From Nitratireductor pacificus pht-3B (GTDB taxonomy: Bacteria; Pseudomonadota; Alphaproteobacteria; Rhizobiales; Rhizobiaceae), in the NCBI RefSeq assembly GCF_000300335.1, contig NZ_AMRM01000002.1:1-64000 (forward strand): a stretch of 64,000 nt of DNA. Reading direction: 5' to 3'. The notes below the pieces were generated by a model. That model saw nothing but the letters and a program-made list of their open reading frames with translations. It made no database searches and was not told the origin of the DNA. The translations under genes were made by a program, and so were the position numbers. Positions 46,786-55,354 of the stretch are shown one piece after another (the first letter of the stretch is position 1; each line of letters begins with the position of its first letter).

Positions 46786-47526
46786 CTATTCTTTCTGGCG
46801 AAACACCTGCTGATACTGAAAACGGTCGCCGGGATGGGCGCTGCGCGTCACTTCGACCGCCTCTCCGCGCGCATTCAGATAATAGCGTATGATCCACAGG
46901 CACGCCGCGCCGGGCCGGGCCGAGAGCAGATCCGCCAGCTTTCTGGATAGGGTGCCGGCGCGGATCTCCTGCCTGACCTCGACGGTTTCCTCGCCGAACT
47001 GCGCATTGATCAACCGATAGACCGCGTCGCCGACGCGGCCTTCCAGGCCCCGGACGGTCCTGAACGCGGGCGGCAGGAAAATCTCCGTAAAACAGATCGG
47101 TTTGTCGTTGTTCCCGGGGGCGCGTCGAATTGCTTCGATCTGCAGCCACTCCTGCCCCTTGCTGGCCTGGAGGAATTCGCGCAGGTCTTCCGTTTCGACC
47201 TTCACGGGGCGCGAGGCGATCACATGCAGTTCGGTATCCGCGGCATACTGGAGAATATCCGATACCTGCTCGAGCCCCTGCCGGTACACCGCACCGGTTT
47301 CGAGGGAGATCAGGCGGGTTCCCACGCCGGGCTGCCGGGTCACCATCCCCATTTGCGTCATCTGTCGCAGTGCCTGCCGGACGGTGAACCGGCTGGCCCC
47401 GAACTCGGTGCAAAGCGCGTGCTCCGTGGGCAGCAGATCCCCGACCTTGTATTTGCCGTCTCTGATGTCGTTCAACAGCGCTTGCGCAAGCTGCTTGTAC
47501 CGGGGTTGCTGTCCGATAAGATCCAT
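46786..47526 (-). CDS. GntR-family regulator of the HutC/UTRA type
   Basis: The 246-residue protein has the winged helix (LLPTEHALCTEFGASRFTVR then QALRQMTQMGMVTRQPGVGT) and a C-terminal UTRA ligand domain ending in the RYYLNARGEAVEVTRSAHPG region. HutC-type regulators bind GT-rich palindromes such as GTCTAGAC-like sites and release DNA on binding a small metabolite. It lies inside the MaoC-CaiB-GntR-CitE operon. The TTTGTCTGGACAAA palindrome before maoC is a good candidate target. Confidence 0.92.
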   Translation of the reverse strand: MDLIGQQPRYKQLAQALLNDIRDGKYKVGDLLPTEHALCTEFGASRFTVRQALRQMTQMGMVTRQPGVGTRLISLETGAVYRQGLEQVSDILQYAADTELHVIASRPVKVETEDLREFLQASKGQEWLQIEAIRRAPGNNDKPICFTEIFLPPAFRTVRGLEGRVGDAVYRLINAQFGEETVEVRQEIRAGTLSRKLADLLSARPGAACLWIIRYYLNARGEAVEVTRSAHPGDRFQYQQVFRQKE

Positions 47527-47598
47527 CGTCCGAAGGTCTCATTTGGTTGGCGGTGCAATAACACGGTCCTGCGCGATCGTACAACGTTCCGGCCGGCA

Positions 47599-48828
47599 TC
47601 AGAGGATCGCCCTGCAGTCTTTCAGCCGCTGGATCTCTTCCGCGGTGAAGCCTGCTTCCCCCAACACCTCGTCAAGCGACTGGCTCATGGCCGGCGCCCC
47701 CTCGAGAGGCTGCGCGTATCCCGAAACCCTGACCGGTGATGCGATGCCCCGCACGCTGCCGGCCTTCGGATGGGAAAAAGCCCGGATCGAAGCCCGCTCC
47801 GCCACGAAACGGCTTTCGAGTGCACCGGCCAGATCGTTCACGGGCGCGCAAGGCACCTTTGCGGCAAACCTGTCGACCCAGACAGCCGTATCCTCGCGTT
47901 GCAGCTCCCCGTCAAGGATTCGCGTCAGCGCATCCCTGTTGGCCAGTCTGGCTGCAAAATCCGCAAACGCTTCCTCCTCCGCGAGATCCGGGCGTCCGAT
48001 CGCTTCCACCAGCGCTTTCCAGAACTTCTCCTTGTTGCACATCAGGAAAATCCAACCATTCCTGGTGCGATACAGCTGGCTCGGGGTCAGTGAGGGATGC
48101 GCCGACCGGGACAACCGCTCGGTCCGCGCGCCGGCCTCCAGATACCATGTGCCGAGATAAGCGAGATTATGCAGGGCCACATCGAACAGGCTGACATCAT
48201 GGTCGCGTCCGCGCCCGGTCCGCCGCGCCTCGATTACCCCTGAAAGTAGTGCCATCGCGGCCGTCGTTCCCGCCATAAGGTCGATGATCGACAGGCCCAT
48301 CCTGGCGGGCGGACCGCCCGGCTCGCCGGTCAAGCTGAGATAGCCCGTTTCAGCCTGCATCAGGTAATCGTATCCCGGCCAGGCTGCACGGCTCCCCTCG
48401 CGCCCATAGGCCGAGAGATGCACGCAGACAATGTCTTCGCGAACTTCGGACAATGCCGCATGATCCAGCCCCAGAACAGCGGGAAGATCGCCGCGCAGAT
48501 TGTTGAAGACGGCATCGCATCCTGATGCCAGCCGCCGCAGGACAACCTGTCCGTCGGGGTGCTTGAGATCGAGGCCGATGCTCCGCTTGTTGCGGTTGAA
48601 GGCCTGGAAGAATAGGCTGTCACCGGGTTCGATGAAATGCGGGCCTACCAACCGGGAGACGTCGCCGCCGTCCCGGAAATTCTCGATCTTGACGATGTCT
48701 GCGCCGAGATCGGCGAGATGCTGGGTGCCGAACGGTCCGGCGCCGTACTGTTCGACCGCAAGCACGCGCAGACCGGACAGCGGCCCCGTGCTCCGGTCGC
48801 CGGATGTCGCAGCGTCTGCGGTGGTCAT
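47599..48828 (-). CDS. CaiB/BaiF family CoA-transferase
   Basis: The 409-residue class III CoA-transferase has the N-terminal GLRVLAVEQYGAGPFGTQHL with ADLGADIVKIE, the NRNKRSIGLDLKHPDG stretch and the catalytic Asp, here D183 in GLSIIDLMAGTTAAMA (aligned with formyl-CoA transferase Asp169). It moves CoA between dicarboxylates in the cytoplasm. It overlaps the MaoC gene by four bases. In itaconate degradation an enzyme of this family (Ict) makes itaconyl-CoA; mesaconate or citramalate are other options. The frame continues upstream of the ATG only as a shadow of maoC. Confidence 0.92.
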   Translation of the reverse strand: MTTADAATSGDRSTGPLSGLRVLAVEQYGAGPFGTQHLADLGADIVKIENFRDGGDVSRLVGPHFIEPGDSLFFQAFNRNKRSIGLDLKHPDGQVVLRRLASGCDAVFNNLRGDLPAVLGLDHAALSEVREDIVCVHLSAYGREGSRAAWPGYDYLMQAETGYLSLTGEPGGPPARMGLSIIDLMAGTTAAMALLSGVIEARRTGRGRDHDVSLFDVALHNLAYLGTWYLEAGARTERLSRSAHPSLTPSQLYRTRNGWIFLMCNKEKFWKALVEAIGRPDLAEEEAFADFAARLANRDALTRILDGELQREDTAVWVDRFAAKVPCAPVNDLAGALESRFVAERASIRAFSHPKAGSVRGIASPVRVSGYAQPLEGAPAMSQSLDEVLGEAGFTAEEIQRLKDCRAIL

Positions 48829-49337
48829 GTGGGCGCCCCGCCTTCGACGGGTGTCCGCGTGGGAACCAGACAGCTTCGAATGAAGTCGAGCACAGCCTTT
48901 CCATCCTGGTTGAAGGCCCGGGTGTGAACGGTGATGATTCCCTGCCCCGGCCGGCTGCGCGACGGTCTGACGTCCAGCACCTCGGATTCGGCGCGCAGCG
49001 TGTCGCCGCAGAATACCGGGGCGGTCAGGTTGATTTCCTTCCAGCCGAGATTGGCGATCGCCCGCCCGCTGACATCCGCCACCGTCAATCCCAGTACGAC
49101 CGCCAATGTCAGTCCGCTGTTCACCAGCGGTTGGCCGAACTCCGTTTCCGCCGCGTAGGCGGCATCGCAATGCGCCGGATGCTGGTTCATGGTCAGAAGC
49201 GACATCTGGATGTTGTCGGCCTGCGTGATCGTGCGGCCGGGAAAGTGCTCGTAGATATCGCCAACATGAAAATCCTCGAGATATCTGCCGTATCGGGCTG
49301 GAACCCGCCGCGTCATCGCTGCGCTCACGCTGGCCAC
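48825..49337 (-). CDS. MaoC-family enoyl-CoA hydratase
   Basis: The 170-residue hot-dog-fold protein starts at a GTG with an AAAGGAGG ribosome site five bases upstream; an ATG at 49316 is a second choice. The hydratase motif reads TMNQHPAHCDAAYAAETEFG, where H56 is conserved and the usual Asp is N51, a form common in mesaconyl-CoA hydratase-like proteins; PLVNSGLTLAVVLGLTVADV and ANLGWKEINLTAPVF are also typical. It probably hydrates an unsaturated dicarboxylyl-CoA to citramalyl-CoA. It is the first gene of the leftward operon, and a palindrome lies 27 bp upstream. Confidence 0.9.
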   Translation of the reverse strand: MASVSAAMTRRVPARYGRYLEDFHVGDIYEHFPGRTITQADNIQMSLLTMNQHPAHCDAAYAAETEFGQPLVNSGLTLAVVLGLTVADVSGRAIANLGWKEINLTAPVFCGDTLRAESEVLDVRPSRSRPGQGIITVHTRAFNQDGKAVLDFIRSCLVPTRTPVEGGAPT

Positions 49338-49363
49338 AGCGGCCTCCTTTGTTCGTTTAACAC

Positions 49364-49377
49364 TTTGTCTGGACAAA
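49364..49377. promoter_or_regulatory. Palindromic candidate operator between maoC and ggt
   Basis: TTTGTC, TG, GACAAA is a perfect 6-bp inverted repeat in the AT-rich 142-bp gap between the divergent maoC and ggt genes. Its GTCTGGAC core is one base from the GTCTAGAC core bound by HutC-type GntR proteins such as DasR. A partial second site (CTTGTC ... GCAAAT) lies at about 49398-49414. Confidence 0.55.
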
Positions 49378-49479
49378 ATTGATTAACCTGTTTAGCTTGT
49401 CAAGTGGGCAAATCGAAGTTGCGGTCAGCCGCCGCCGGGATGATGAGCGCTTCAGGCGCCAGGGAGACGGGGTTCGAGA

Positions 49480-51198
49480 ATGGTTCAAAGAAGTGAATGG
49501 CAACTGGCGAAATCGCAGGTTTCGTCCGCGGAGGGGATCGTCGCGACGATGTATCCGCAGGCCTCCGAAGCCGGGATCGCAATCCTGCGCCAGGGCGGCA
49601 ACGCCGTCGACGCCGCGGTGGCTGCCGGCTTCGCCGTCGGTGTGGTCGAGCCGCTGAACAGCGGTCTGGGCGGCATCGCTGTCATGGTCTATCACGAGGC
49701 CGCAACCGGCAGGACCTATGTCATTGATGGCGCCGGGACGTTGCCTGGAAAGACCCGGCAGGACCAGTTCAAGCTGGCGACTTCCGGGCAGCCGGCCGGA
49801 ATCTACAGCTGGGCCGAAGTCGAGAACGACGCAAATCACACGGGCCACATGTCCGTCGCGGTCCCCGGGATGCCGGCCTGCCTTTGTGAGGCGCTGGAGC
49901 GCTGGGGAACGATGCCGCGCTCGGAGATCATGGCGCCGGCGATCCACTATGCGGAAAGCGGCTACCTCGTCGATTGGTATGTTTCTCTGGCGATGGCGGT
50001 GAATCAGCAGCGCCTCAGCCAGAATCCGGAAGCCATGCACACCTTCCTCCGTGAAGGGCGCTATTGCTACCGTGCACCCATGCTCAGCAACGGGTCCGAT
50101 GTGCTTCGCCAGCCCGATCTCGCCAGAACGCTCAGGGAAATTGCCGAAGGCGGCGCGGACGCGTTCTATCGCGGCCGGGTGGCCGAGCTGATCGCCAGGG
50201 ATATGGAGGCGAATGGCGGGCTGGTCACCTATGACGACATGGCCGGCTACCGCACCCGCTTCTCGGACGGCGGCATCCGCGGCAGCTATCGTGGTCTCGA
50301 GGTCATCGGCGGCCTGGAAAATACCGGCTTCCCGACCGTGCTGGAGGCCCTGAACATCCTGGAGGGGTTTGAAATGGGCGCGCTGCGGCCGGGCAGCGCC
50401 GAGGAATTGCACCTCGTCGCCGAGGCGCAGCGGAGGGCCTTCCTCGACCGGTTCGCCCATCTGGCCGACAGCAATACGGTGGACGTGCCTCTGGAAGGCC
50501 TGATCTCGAAGGAATTCGCCGAGGCGCGGCGGGCCGGTATCGACCTGCGGAGAGCCGCGCCGCACGCGACCGCCGGAGATCCCTGGAGCCATCAGGAGGC
50601 CGGCCGCAGGCAGGAGCTGTCCGGCAGCGTCACGGGCGAAGGCAACACAACGCATCTCACGGTCATCGACAAGGACCGCAACATGGTGTCGCTGCTGTCC
50701 ACGCTGGGGCTACAGTTCGGTTCCTGCGTGGTGGCGAAGGACACCGGCGTTCTGCTCAACAATGGCACGATGTGGTTCGACCCCGTGCCCGGTCACGTCA
50801 ACTCGATGGTGCCGGGCCGTCGCATCATGACGGCGGGATCGCCGATGGTTTTCCTCAGAGACGGCAAGCCGTACATCACGCTCGGCGCCCCGGGCGGCAG
50901 ACGGGTCATTTCCTCGCTGATCCACTGCACGGTCAACCTCGTCGATCACGGCATGGGGCCGCAGCAGGGTCTCAACACGCCGCGCACCCATTCCGAAGGC
51001 GCCGTCACGGAGGTCGACAGCCGGGTAACGGCCGACACGGTCGATGCCCTGCGCGACCTCGGCCATGAGGTGCTCATTCGCGAGGAGACGTTCTCGTCCA
51101 GTTACTTCGGGCGGCCGAACGGGATTCTGATCGATGAGCGAAACGTCCTGCAAGCGGGCGTCAACGTGCTTAAACCCGCCATGGCTATCGGCCTTTGA
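49480..51198 (+). CDS. ggt: Gamma-glutamyltransferase family Ntn-hydrolase
   Basis: The 572-residue protein has GGT features throughout: GIAILRQGGNAVDAAVAAGF, GLGGIAVMVY, the processing site before the nucleophile T390 in GNTTHLTVIDKDRN and GVLLNN after it, and the C-terminal TLGAPGGRRV. Autocleavage at T390 would give two subunits. Unlike E. coli Ggt there is no signal peptide, so it should be cytoplasmic and act on imported gamma-glutamyl compounds or related amides. It is followed by a complete dipeptide ABC importer, comparable in logic to the glutathione importer genes next to an Ntn-hydrolase in E. coli. The ribosome site is weak. Confidence 0.92.
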   Translation: MVQRSEWQLAKSQVSSAEGIVATMYPQASEAGIAILRQGGNAVDAAVAAGFAVGVVEPLNSGLGGIAVMVYHEAATGRTYVIDGAGTLPGKTRQDQFKLATSGQPAGIYSWAEVENDANHTGHMSVAVPGMPACLCEALERWGTMPRSEIMAPAIHYAESGYLVDWYVSLAMAVNQQRLSQNPEAMHTFLREGRYCYRAPMLSNGSDVLRQPDLARTLREIAEGGADAFYRGRVAELIARDMEANGGLVTYDDMAGYRTRFSDGGIRGSYRGLEVIGGLENTGFPTVLEALNILEGFEMGALRPGSAEELHLVAEAQRRAFLDRFAHLADSNTVDVPLEGLISKEFAEARRAGIDLRRAAPHATAGDPWSHQEAGRRQELSGSVTGEGNTTHLTVIDKDRNMVSLLSTLGLQFGSCVVAKDTGVLLNNGTMWFDPVPGHVNSMVPGRRIMTAGSPMVFLRDGKPYITLGAPGGRRVISSLIHCTVNLVDHGMGPQQGLNTPRTHSEGAVTEVDSRVTADTVDALRDLGHEVLIREETFSSSYFGRPNGILIDERNVLQAGVNVLKPAMAIGL

Positions 51199-51283
51199 AC
51201 GGACAGGCCAGTCCCGACCACCCGGCAGGCGGTGTGTTTCGGCGGGACATCCCTAACCGGGAAGAACAGGGAGGATCAACGCG

Positions 51284-51469
51284 ATGCATGAAGGCAGGAA
51301 CGACGCCGGAGCGGATGGGGTGAGGATCGTTGCTCAGGCCACGCCGGGTGTGCAGCGGAACGGTCCCGGCGGGCGTCCCCTCGACGAAACGCATCATCGG
51401 TCGATGGAAGGACTGAAGCTGCGAACCGAACGGCCCGACAACGGCATTCCGTCCCGGAGCGTCGCATGA
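51284..51469 (+). CDS. Possible small ORF coupled to the ABC permease gene
   Basis: A 61-codon frame starts at an ATG preceded by AGGGAGG about nine bases upstream and ends in a TGA overlapping the permease ATG by four bases, an arrangement that would couple translation. The predicted peptide is polar, rich in Arg, Gly and Asp, and matches no family I know. It could be a leader peptide, or the region could simply be the permease leader. Low confidence as a real protein. Confidence 0.3.
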   Translation: MHEGRNDAGADGVRIVAQATPGVQRNGPGGRPLDETHHRSMEGLKLRTERPDNGIPSRSVA

Positions 51470-52410
51470 CCTCCTACATCGCCCGCCGCCTGCTGGCCGC
51501 CGTCCCGGTTCTTCTGCTCGTCAGCCTTCTGGCGTTTCTGTTGATGCAGATCGTTCCCGGCGACCCGGCGCATGCCATGGCCGGGTCGGATGCCTCAGTC
51601 GAGGAGATCAACGAGCTGCGGCGCGGGCTGGGACTGGACAGGCCCTGGCATCTGCGGCTCGCTGAATGGTATCTGGCACTGCTCCAGGGCGACCTCGGAC
51701 ATAGCTATACACTGAGGGCCGACGTGACCGATCTGATCTTCGAACGGATCCCGATCACGCTGTCCATCGCGATCTATTCGATGCTGATCGCAGTTCCCTT
51801 CTCGATTGTCCTGGGTGTCCTTGCCGCCCGCTTCCGGGGCAGCGCCCTTGATCTGGGGATCATGGGGGCCGCGCTTCTGGGCGTCTCCGTTCCCAATTTC
51901 TGGATCGGCATCATGGCGATTCTCTTCTTCAGCGTTCAGCTCGGCTGGTTGCCTGCGGGCGGTTACGTCCCGCCCAGCGAAAGCGTCATTGGATGGCTTC
52001 AGTCGATGACCATGCCGGCGCTGGTGCTCGGAACGATGCAGATGGGGCTTCTGACCCGCATCACGCGCTCGGAAATGCTGGAGATGATGCACAAGGATTT
52101 CGTCCGGACGGCCCGTGCGAAAGGCGCATCGGAACTGCGCGTGATGATGGCGCATGCCCTGCGCAACGCGATCATTCCCATTGTGACGGTCATCGGCCTT
52201 CTGTTCGGAATGATCGTGACAGGCGCCGTGGTGGTCGAGCAGGTGTTTTCGGTTCCGGGCCTCGGGCGCCTCATCGTGCAGGCGATCCTGACACGGGACT
52301 ATCCGTTGATCCAGGGCACGTTGCTCTTCGTGGCCTCGGCCTTCGTCTTCGTCAATCTCATTGTCGACCTTTCCTACGCGTTCTTCGACCCCAGAATCCG
52401 GCAGAACTGA
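51466..52410 (+). CDS. Dipeptide-type ABC transporter permease (DppB/GsiC-like)
   Basis: The 314-residue membrane protein begins with the family text MTSYIARRLLAAVPVLLLVS and FLLMQIVPGDPA, has about six helices, and contains the ATPase-contact loop DFVRTARAKGASELRVMMAH ahead of ALRNAIIP and the C-terminal FFDPRIR. It forms half of the channel. It overlaps the small ORF by four bases and is followed by the DppC-like gene one base after its stop. Confidence 0.93.
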   Translation: MTSYIARRLLAAVPVLLLVSLLAFLLMQIVPGDPAHAMAGSDASVEEINELRRGLGLDRPWHLRLAEWYLALLQGDLGHSYTLRADVTDLIFERIPITLSIAIYSMLIAVPFSIVLGVLAARFRGSALDLGIMGAALLGVSVPNFWIGIMAILFFSVQLGWLPAGGYVPPSESVIGWLQSMTMPALVLGTMQMGLLTRITRSEMLEMMHKDFVRTARAKGASELRVMMAHALRNAIIPIVTVIGLLFGMIVTGAVVVEQVFSVPGLGRLIVQAILTRDYPLIQGTLLFVASAFVFVNLIVDLSYAFFDPRIRQN

Positions 52411-52411
52411 C

Positions 52412-53308
52412 ATGACCGAATTTTCCCAAGCCCTGCGGGTGGATCTGACCGAAGACCGCGAGGAAACGCGCCGCTTCCTCGTCCTCCGCCGCTTCTTCCG
52501 CAGCCCGACCTTCGTGGCAGGGTTTGCAATCGTGGTCATGCTGGTTCTCCTTGGCACTGGCGGTGTCTGGCTCAGCCCGTACGAGGCCACGGGAATGGAC
52601 CTGCGCAACAGGTTGTCTCCGCCGACGGCGCAGAACTGGTTCGGCACCGACAATTTCGGGCGCGATGTCTTCACGCGCGTCGCAGCCGGATCGCAACTGT
52701 CGATGTTCGTCGGTTTGATGGTGGTTGCCATCAATGCCGTCGCGGGCGCGGCCATCGGCGCCCTGGCGGGTTATCTCCGCCAGCTCGACAATCTTCTGAT
52801 GCGTGTGATGGATGCGTTCATGGCCTTCCCGGCGATGTTGCTGGCCATCGCGATCACGGCTGCTCTCGGTCCGTCGCTGTTCAACGTCGTCGTCGCGCTG
52901 GCCGTTGCCTATGTCCCGAAGACCGCGCGCATTGTCCGCGGCACGGCGCTGATCGTGCGCGAACAGCAATATGTCGAAGCGGCGCAGGTCGCCGGTGCAG
53001 GCACCATGCGCATATTGCGCGTGCATGTTCTGCCCAATTGTCTCTCTTCGTTGGTCGTGCAGCTCACCTTCGTTTTCGCATCGGCGGTGCTTGCCGAGGC
53101 GACCCTCTCCTATCTCGGCGTTGGCTTGCCTCCACCGGCGCCAACCTGGGGCAACGGGATCTCGGACGGTCGTGAGTACATTGTCGAAGCCTGGTGGATC
53201 AGCCTCTTTCCGGGTTTGGCCATCACGTTTGCCGTGCTTGGTTTCAACTTTCTCGGCGACGGCCTGCGCGACGTGCTCGACCCGCATCTGCCCGGGGAGA
53301 GCGAGTGA
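52412..53308 (+). CDS. Dipeptide-type ABC transporter permease (DppC/GsiD-like)
   Basis: The 298-residue protein has the DppC N-terminal helix after RRFFRSPTFVAGF, the periplasmic motif NWFGTDNFGRDVFTRV, about five to six helices, and the loop YVEAAQVAGAGTMRILRVHV ahead of LPN. It completes the channel with the DppB-like subunit. Its stop shares one base with the ATG of the first ATPase gene. Confidence 0.93.
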   Translation: MTEFSQALRVDLTEDREETRRFLVLRRFFRSPTFVAGFAIVVMLVLLGTGGVWLSPYEATGMDLRNRLSPPTAQNWFGTDNFGRDVFTRVAAGSQLSMFVGLMVVAINAVAGAAIGALAGYLRQLDNLLMRVMDAFMAFPAMLLAIAITAALGPSLFNVVVALAVAYVPKTARIVRGTALIVREQQYVEAAQVAGAGTMRILRVHVLPNCLSSLVVQLTFVFASAVLAEATLSYLGVGLPPPAPTWGNGISDGREYIVEAWWISLFPGLAITFAVLGFNFLGDGLRDVLDPHLPGESE

Positions 53309-54300
53309 TGTCGTCACCGCTTCTTTCAGTCGAGGGTTTGCGGGTCGCCGCGCGCACCAGGCGACGGGAGAACCTGCTGATCGAGGACGTCAGCTTCGAC
53401 GTTCGCGAGGGGGAGTTCCTCGGCATCGTCGGCGAGTCCGGCAGCGGCAAGAGCATGACGGCACTGTCAATCATGGGCCTGTTGCCGGGGCCCGTCGTGC
53501 AGGCGACCGCCGGGCGCGTGCTGTTGCAGGGACGTGATGTTCTGAAAATGCCCGATGGCGATCTGCGCCGCCTTCGCGGCGGTGCGATCGGCATGATCTT
53601 TCAGGATCCGATGACCTCGCTGAATCCGGTTCAGACAATCGGCCGGCAGATCGTGGAAGTCGTACGGTTGCATGAGGAGATCAGCCGCCCTGCGGCCTGG
53701 GAGCGCGCGGTCGAGCTACTGCGGGAGGTGAACATTCCCGCGCCGGAAGAACGCGCCCAGGCTTACCCACATCAGCTCTCAGGCGGTATGCGGCAACGCG
53801 TGATGATCGCCATGGCCATCGCCTGCCGGCCCAGATTGCTCATTGCCGACGAGCCGACAACCGCACTGGACGTCACGATCCAGGCCCAGATCCTGGAGTT
53901 GCTCGATCGGCTGCGCCGCGAACGCGGAATGGCGGTCGTGCTGATCACGCACGATCTCGGCGTCGTGTCCGAATATGCAGATCGGGTCCTGGTCATGTAT
54001 TCGGGACGTGTCGTCGAGACGGCGCCCGTCGCTGATCTCTTCGCCGCGCCAAGCCACCCCTACACGCGAGGATTGCTGAACTCGGTTCCCCCGTTGTCGG
54101 AGGAGGTGGAAGAGCTCAGAGCCATCGAGGGCCAGCCTCCGACCCCCGGAGCATGGCCGGCGGGCTGCCGGTTCCGGCCGCGTTGCGACGAAAGCCGGCC
54201 TGCCTGTGCCAGATGGGATGTCCGGCTCGTGTCCGTCGACCCCGGCCACAGCGCGGCCTGTCTGCTGCTCGACGACAAGGAAAATGCCCATGCCCCATGA
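53308..54300 (+). CDS. Dipeptide ABC transporter ATPase (DppD-like)
   Basis: The 330-residue ATPase has Walker A GESGSGKS, signature LSGGMRQR, Walker [13 protein letters not shown] and the switch His in LITHDLGVV, then the oligopeptide C-terminal domain with a Cys-containing stretch ([16 protein letters not shown]) found in this subfamily, where an Fe-S cluster has been reported for some members. The ATG at 53308 overlaps the previous stop. It works with the DppF-like ATPase encoded next. Confidence 0.93.
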   Translation: MSSPLLSVEGLRVAARTRRRENLLIEDVSFDVREGEFLGIVGESGSGKSMTALSIMGLLPGPVVQATAGRVLLQGRDVLKMPDGDLRRLRGGAIGMIFQDPMTSLNPVQTIGRQIVEVVRLHEEISRPAAWERAVELLREVNIPAPEERAQAYPHQLSGGMRQRVMIAMAIACRPRLLIADEPTTALDVTIQAQILELLDRLRRERGMAVVLITHDLGVVSEYADRVLVMYSGRVVETAPVADLFAAPSHPYTRGLLNSVPPLSEEVEELRAIEGQPPTPGAWPAGCRFRPRCDESRPACARWDVRLVSVDPGHSAACLLLDDKENAHAP

Positions 54301-55282
54301 TCTCGCCCCGGCGCCCGAGATTCTTCGTGTCGAAAACCTGACCAAGCACTTTCCGATCAGGCGCGGAGCGGTGCTGCAACGTGTCACCGGAACCGTCAAA
54401 GCGGTGGATGGTGTCAGCTTTTCGGTGCCTGCTGGGCGGACGCTGGGACTGGTCGGGGAATCGGGCTGTGGCAAATCGACGATCGGTCGGCTTCTGGTCC
54501 GGCTGATCGACGTGACAAGCGGTTCAATCCACCTGGACGGCGCCGATATAACGCATCTGAAGGGCGAGGAACTGTTTCGGCGTCGCCAGGATCTGCAGTT
54601 CGTCTTTCAGGATCCCATGAGCTCGCTCAACCCGCGTATGCGGGTCGAGGACATTGTAGCGGAGCCACTGCTGGTACGCGGAACCGACGGGGTCGCCTGC
54701 CGCACCAGGGTGGCGGAGCTGTTGGACCTGGTCGGCCTGTCGCGCGGCCACGCGCGGCGTTTTCCGCACGAATTCTCCGGCGGACAGCGCCAGCGCATCG
54801 GCATCGCCCGTGCCTTGGCGACCAACCCGCGTTTCATCGTCTGCGACGAGGCCGTATCGGCGCTGGACGTTTCGGTTCAGGCGCAGATCCTCAACCTGCT
54901 CAAGCGCCTGCAGGTCGACCTCGGTCTGTCCTATCTCTTTGTCGCCCACGATCTGAGTGTGGTGAAGCATGTCTCCCAAGAGGTGGCCGTGATGTATCTC
55001 GGTCGGATCATCGAGATCGGCGACCGGCGGCGCATTTATGCATCCCCCGCTCATCCCTACACCCAGGCCCTGCTTTCCGCCGTTCCCCGGGTCGGCGCCG
55101 TTTCGCGCAAGGGTGCGGGCCGGCAGGTGCTGGCAGGGGAACTGCCCGATCCGATCAATCCACCCGGCGGCTGTGCCTTTCACACGCGTTGCGCGCACGC
55201 AATGCCGAGATGTTCCGTGGAACGTCCGGAGCTGGAACATGTCTCGAAAGGCCATCATGCGGCCTGTCATCTCGTCGGCTGA
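54284..55282 (+). CDS. Dipeptide ABC transporter ATPase (DppF-like)
   Basis: The 332-residue ATPase has Walker A GESGCGKST, signature FSGGQRQR, Walker B FIVCDEAVSALD, switch His in FVAHDLSVV and the C-terminal oligopeptide domain with CAFHTRCAHAMPRC. It starts with an AAGGA ribosome site inside the end of the DppD-like gene, overlapping by 17 bases; a second ATG at 54290 is equally possible. Together with the DppD-like protein it powers uptake. Confidence 0.92.
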   Translation: MPMPHDLAPAPEILRVENLTKHFPIRRGAVLQRVTGTVKAVDGVSFSVPAGRTLGLVGESGCGKSTIGRLLVRLIDVTSGSIHLDGADITHLKGEELFRRRQDLQFVFQDPMSSLNPRMRVEDIVAEPLLVRGTDGVACRTRVAELLDLVGLSRGHARRFPHEFSGGQRQRIGIARALATNPRFIVCDEAVSALDVSVQAQILNLLKRLQVDLGLSYLFVAHDLSVVKHVSQEVAVMYLGRIIEIGDRRRIYASPAHPYTQALLSAVPRVGAVSRKGAGRQVLAGELPDPINPPGGCAFHTRCAHAMPRCSVERPELEHVSKGHHAACHLVG

Positions 55283-55354
55283 CCGATCGCAGGACCAGGC
55301 CCCGAAACCCAGGGAAGCATAACAACGTCGGAACAAACAGGAGAGGAGAGAGAA

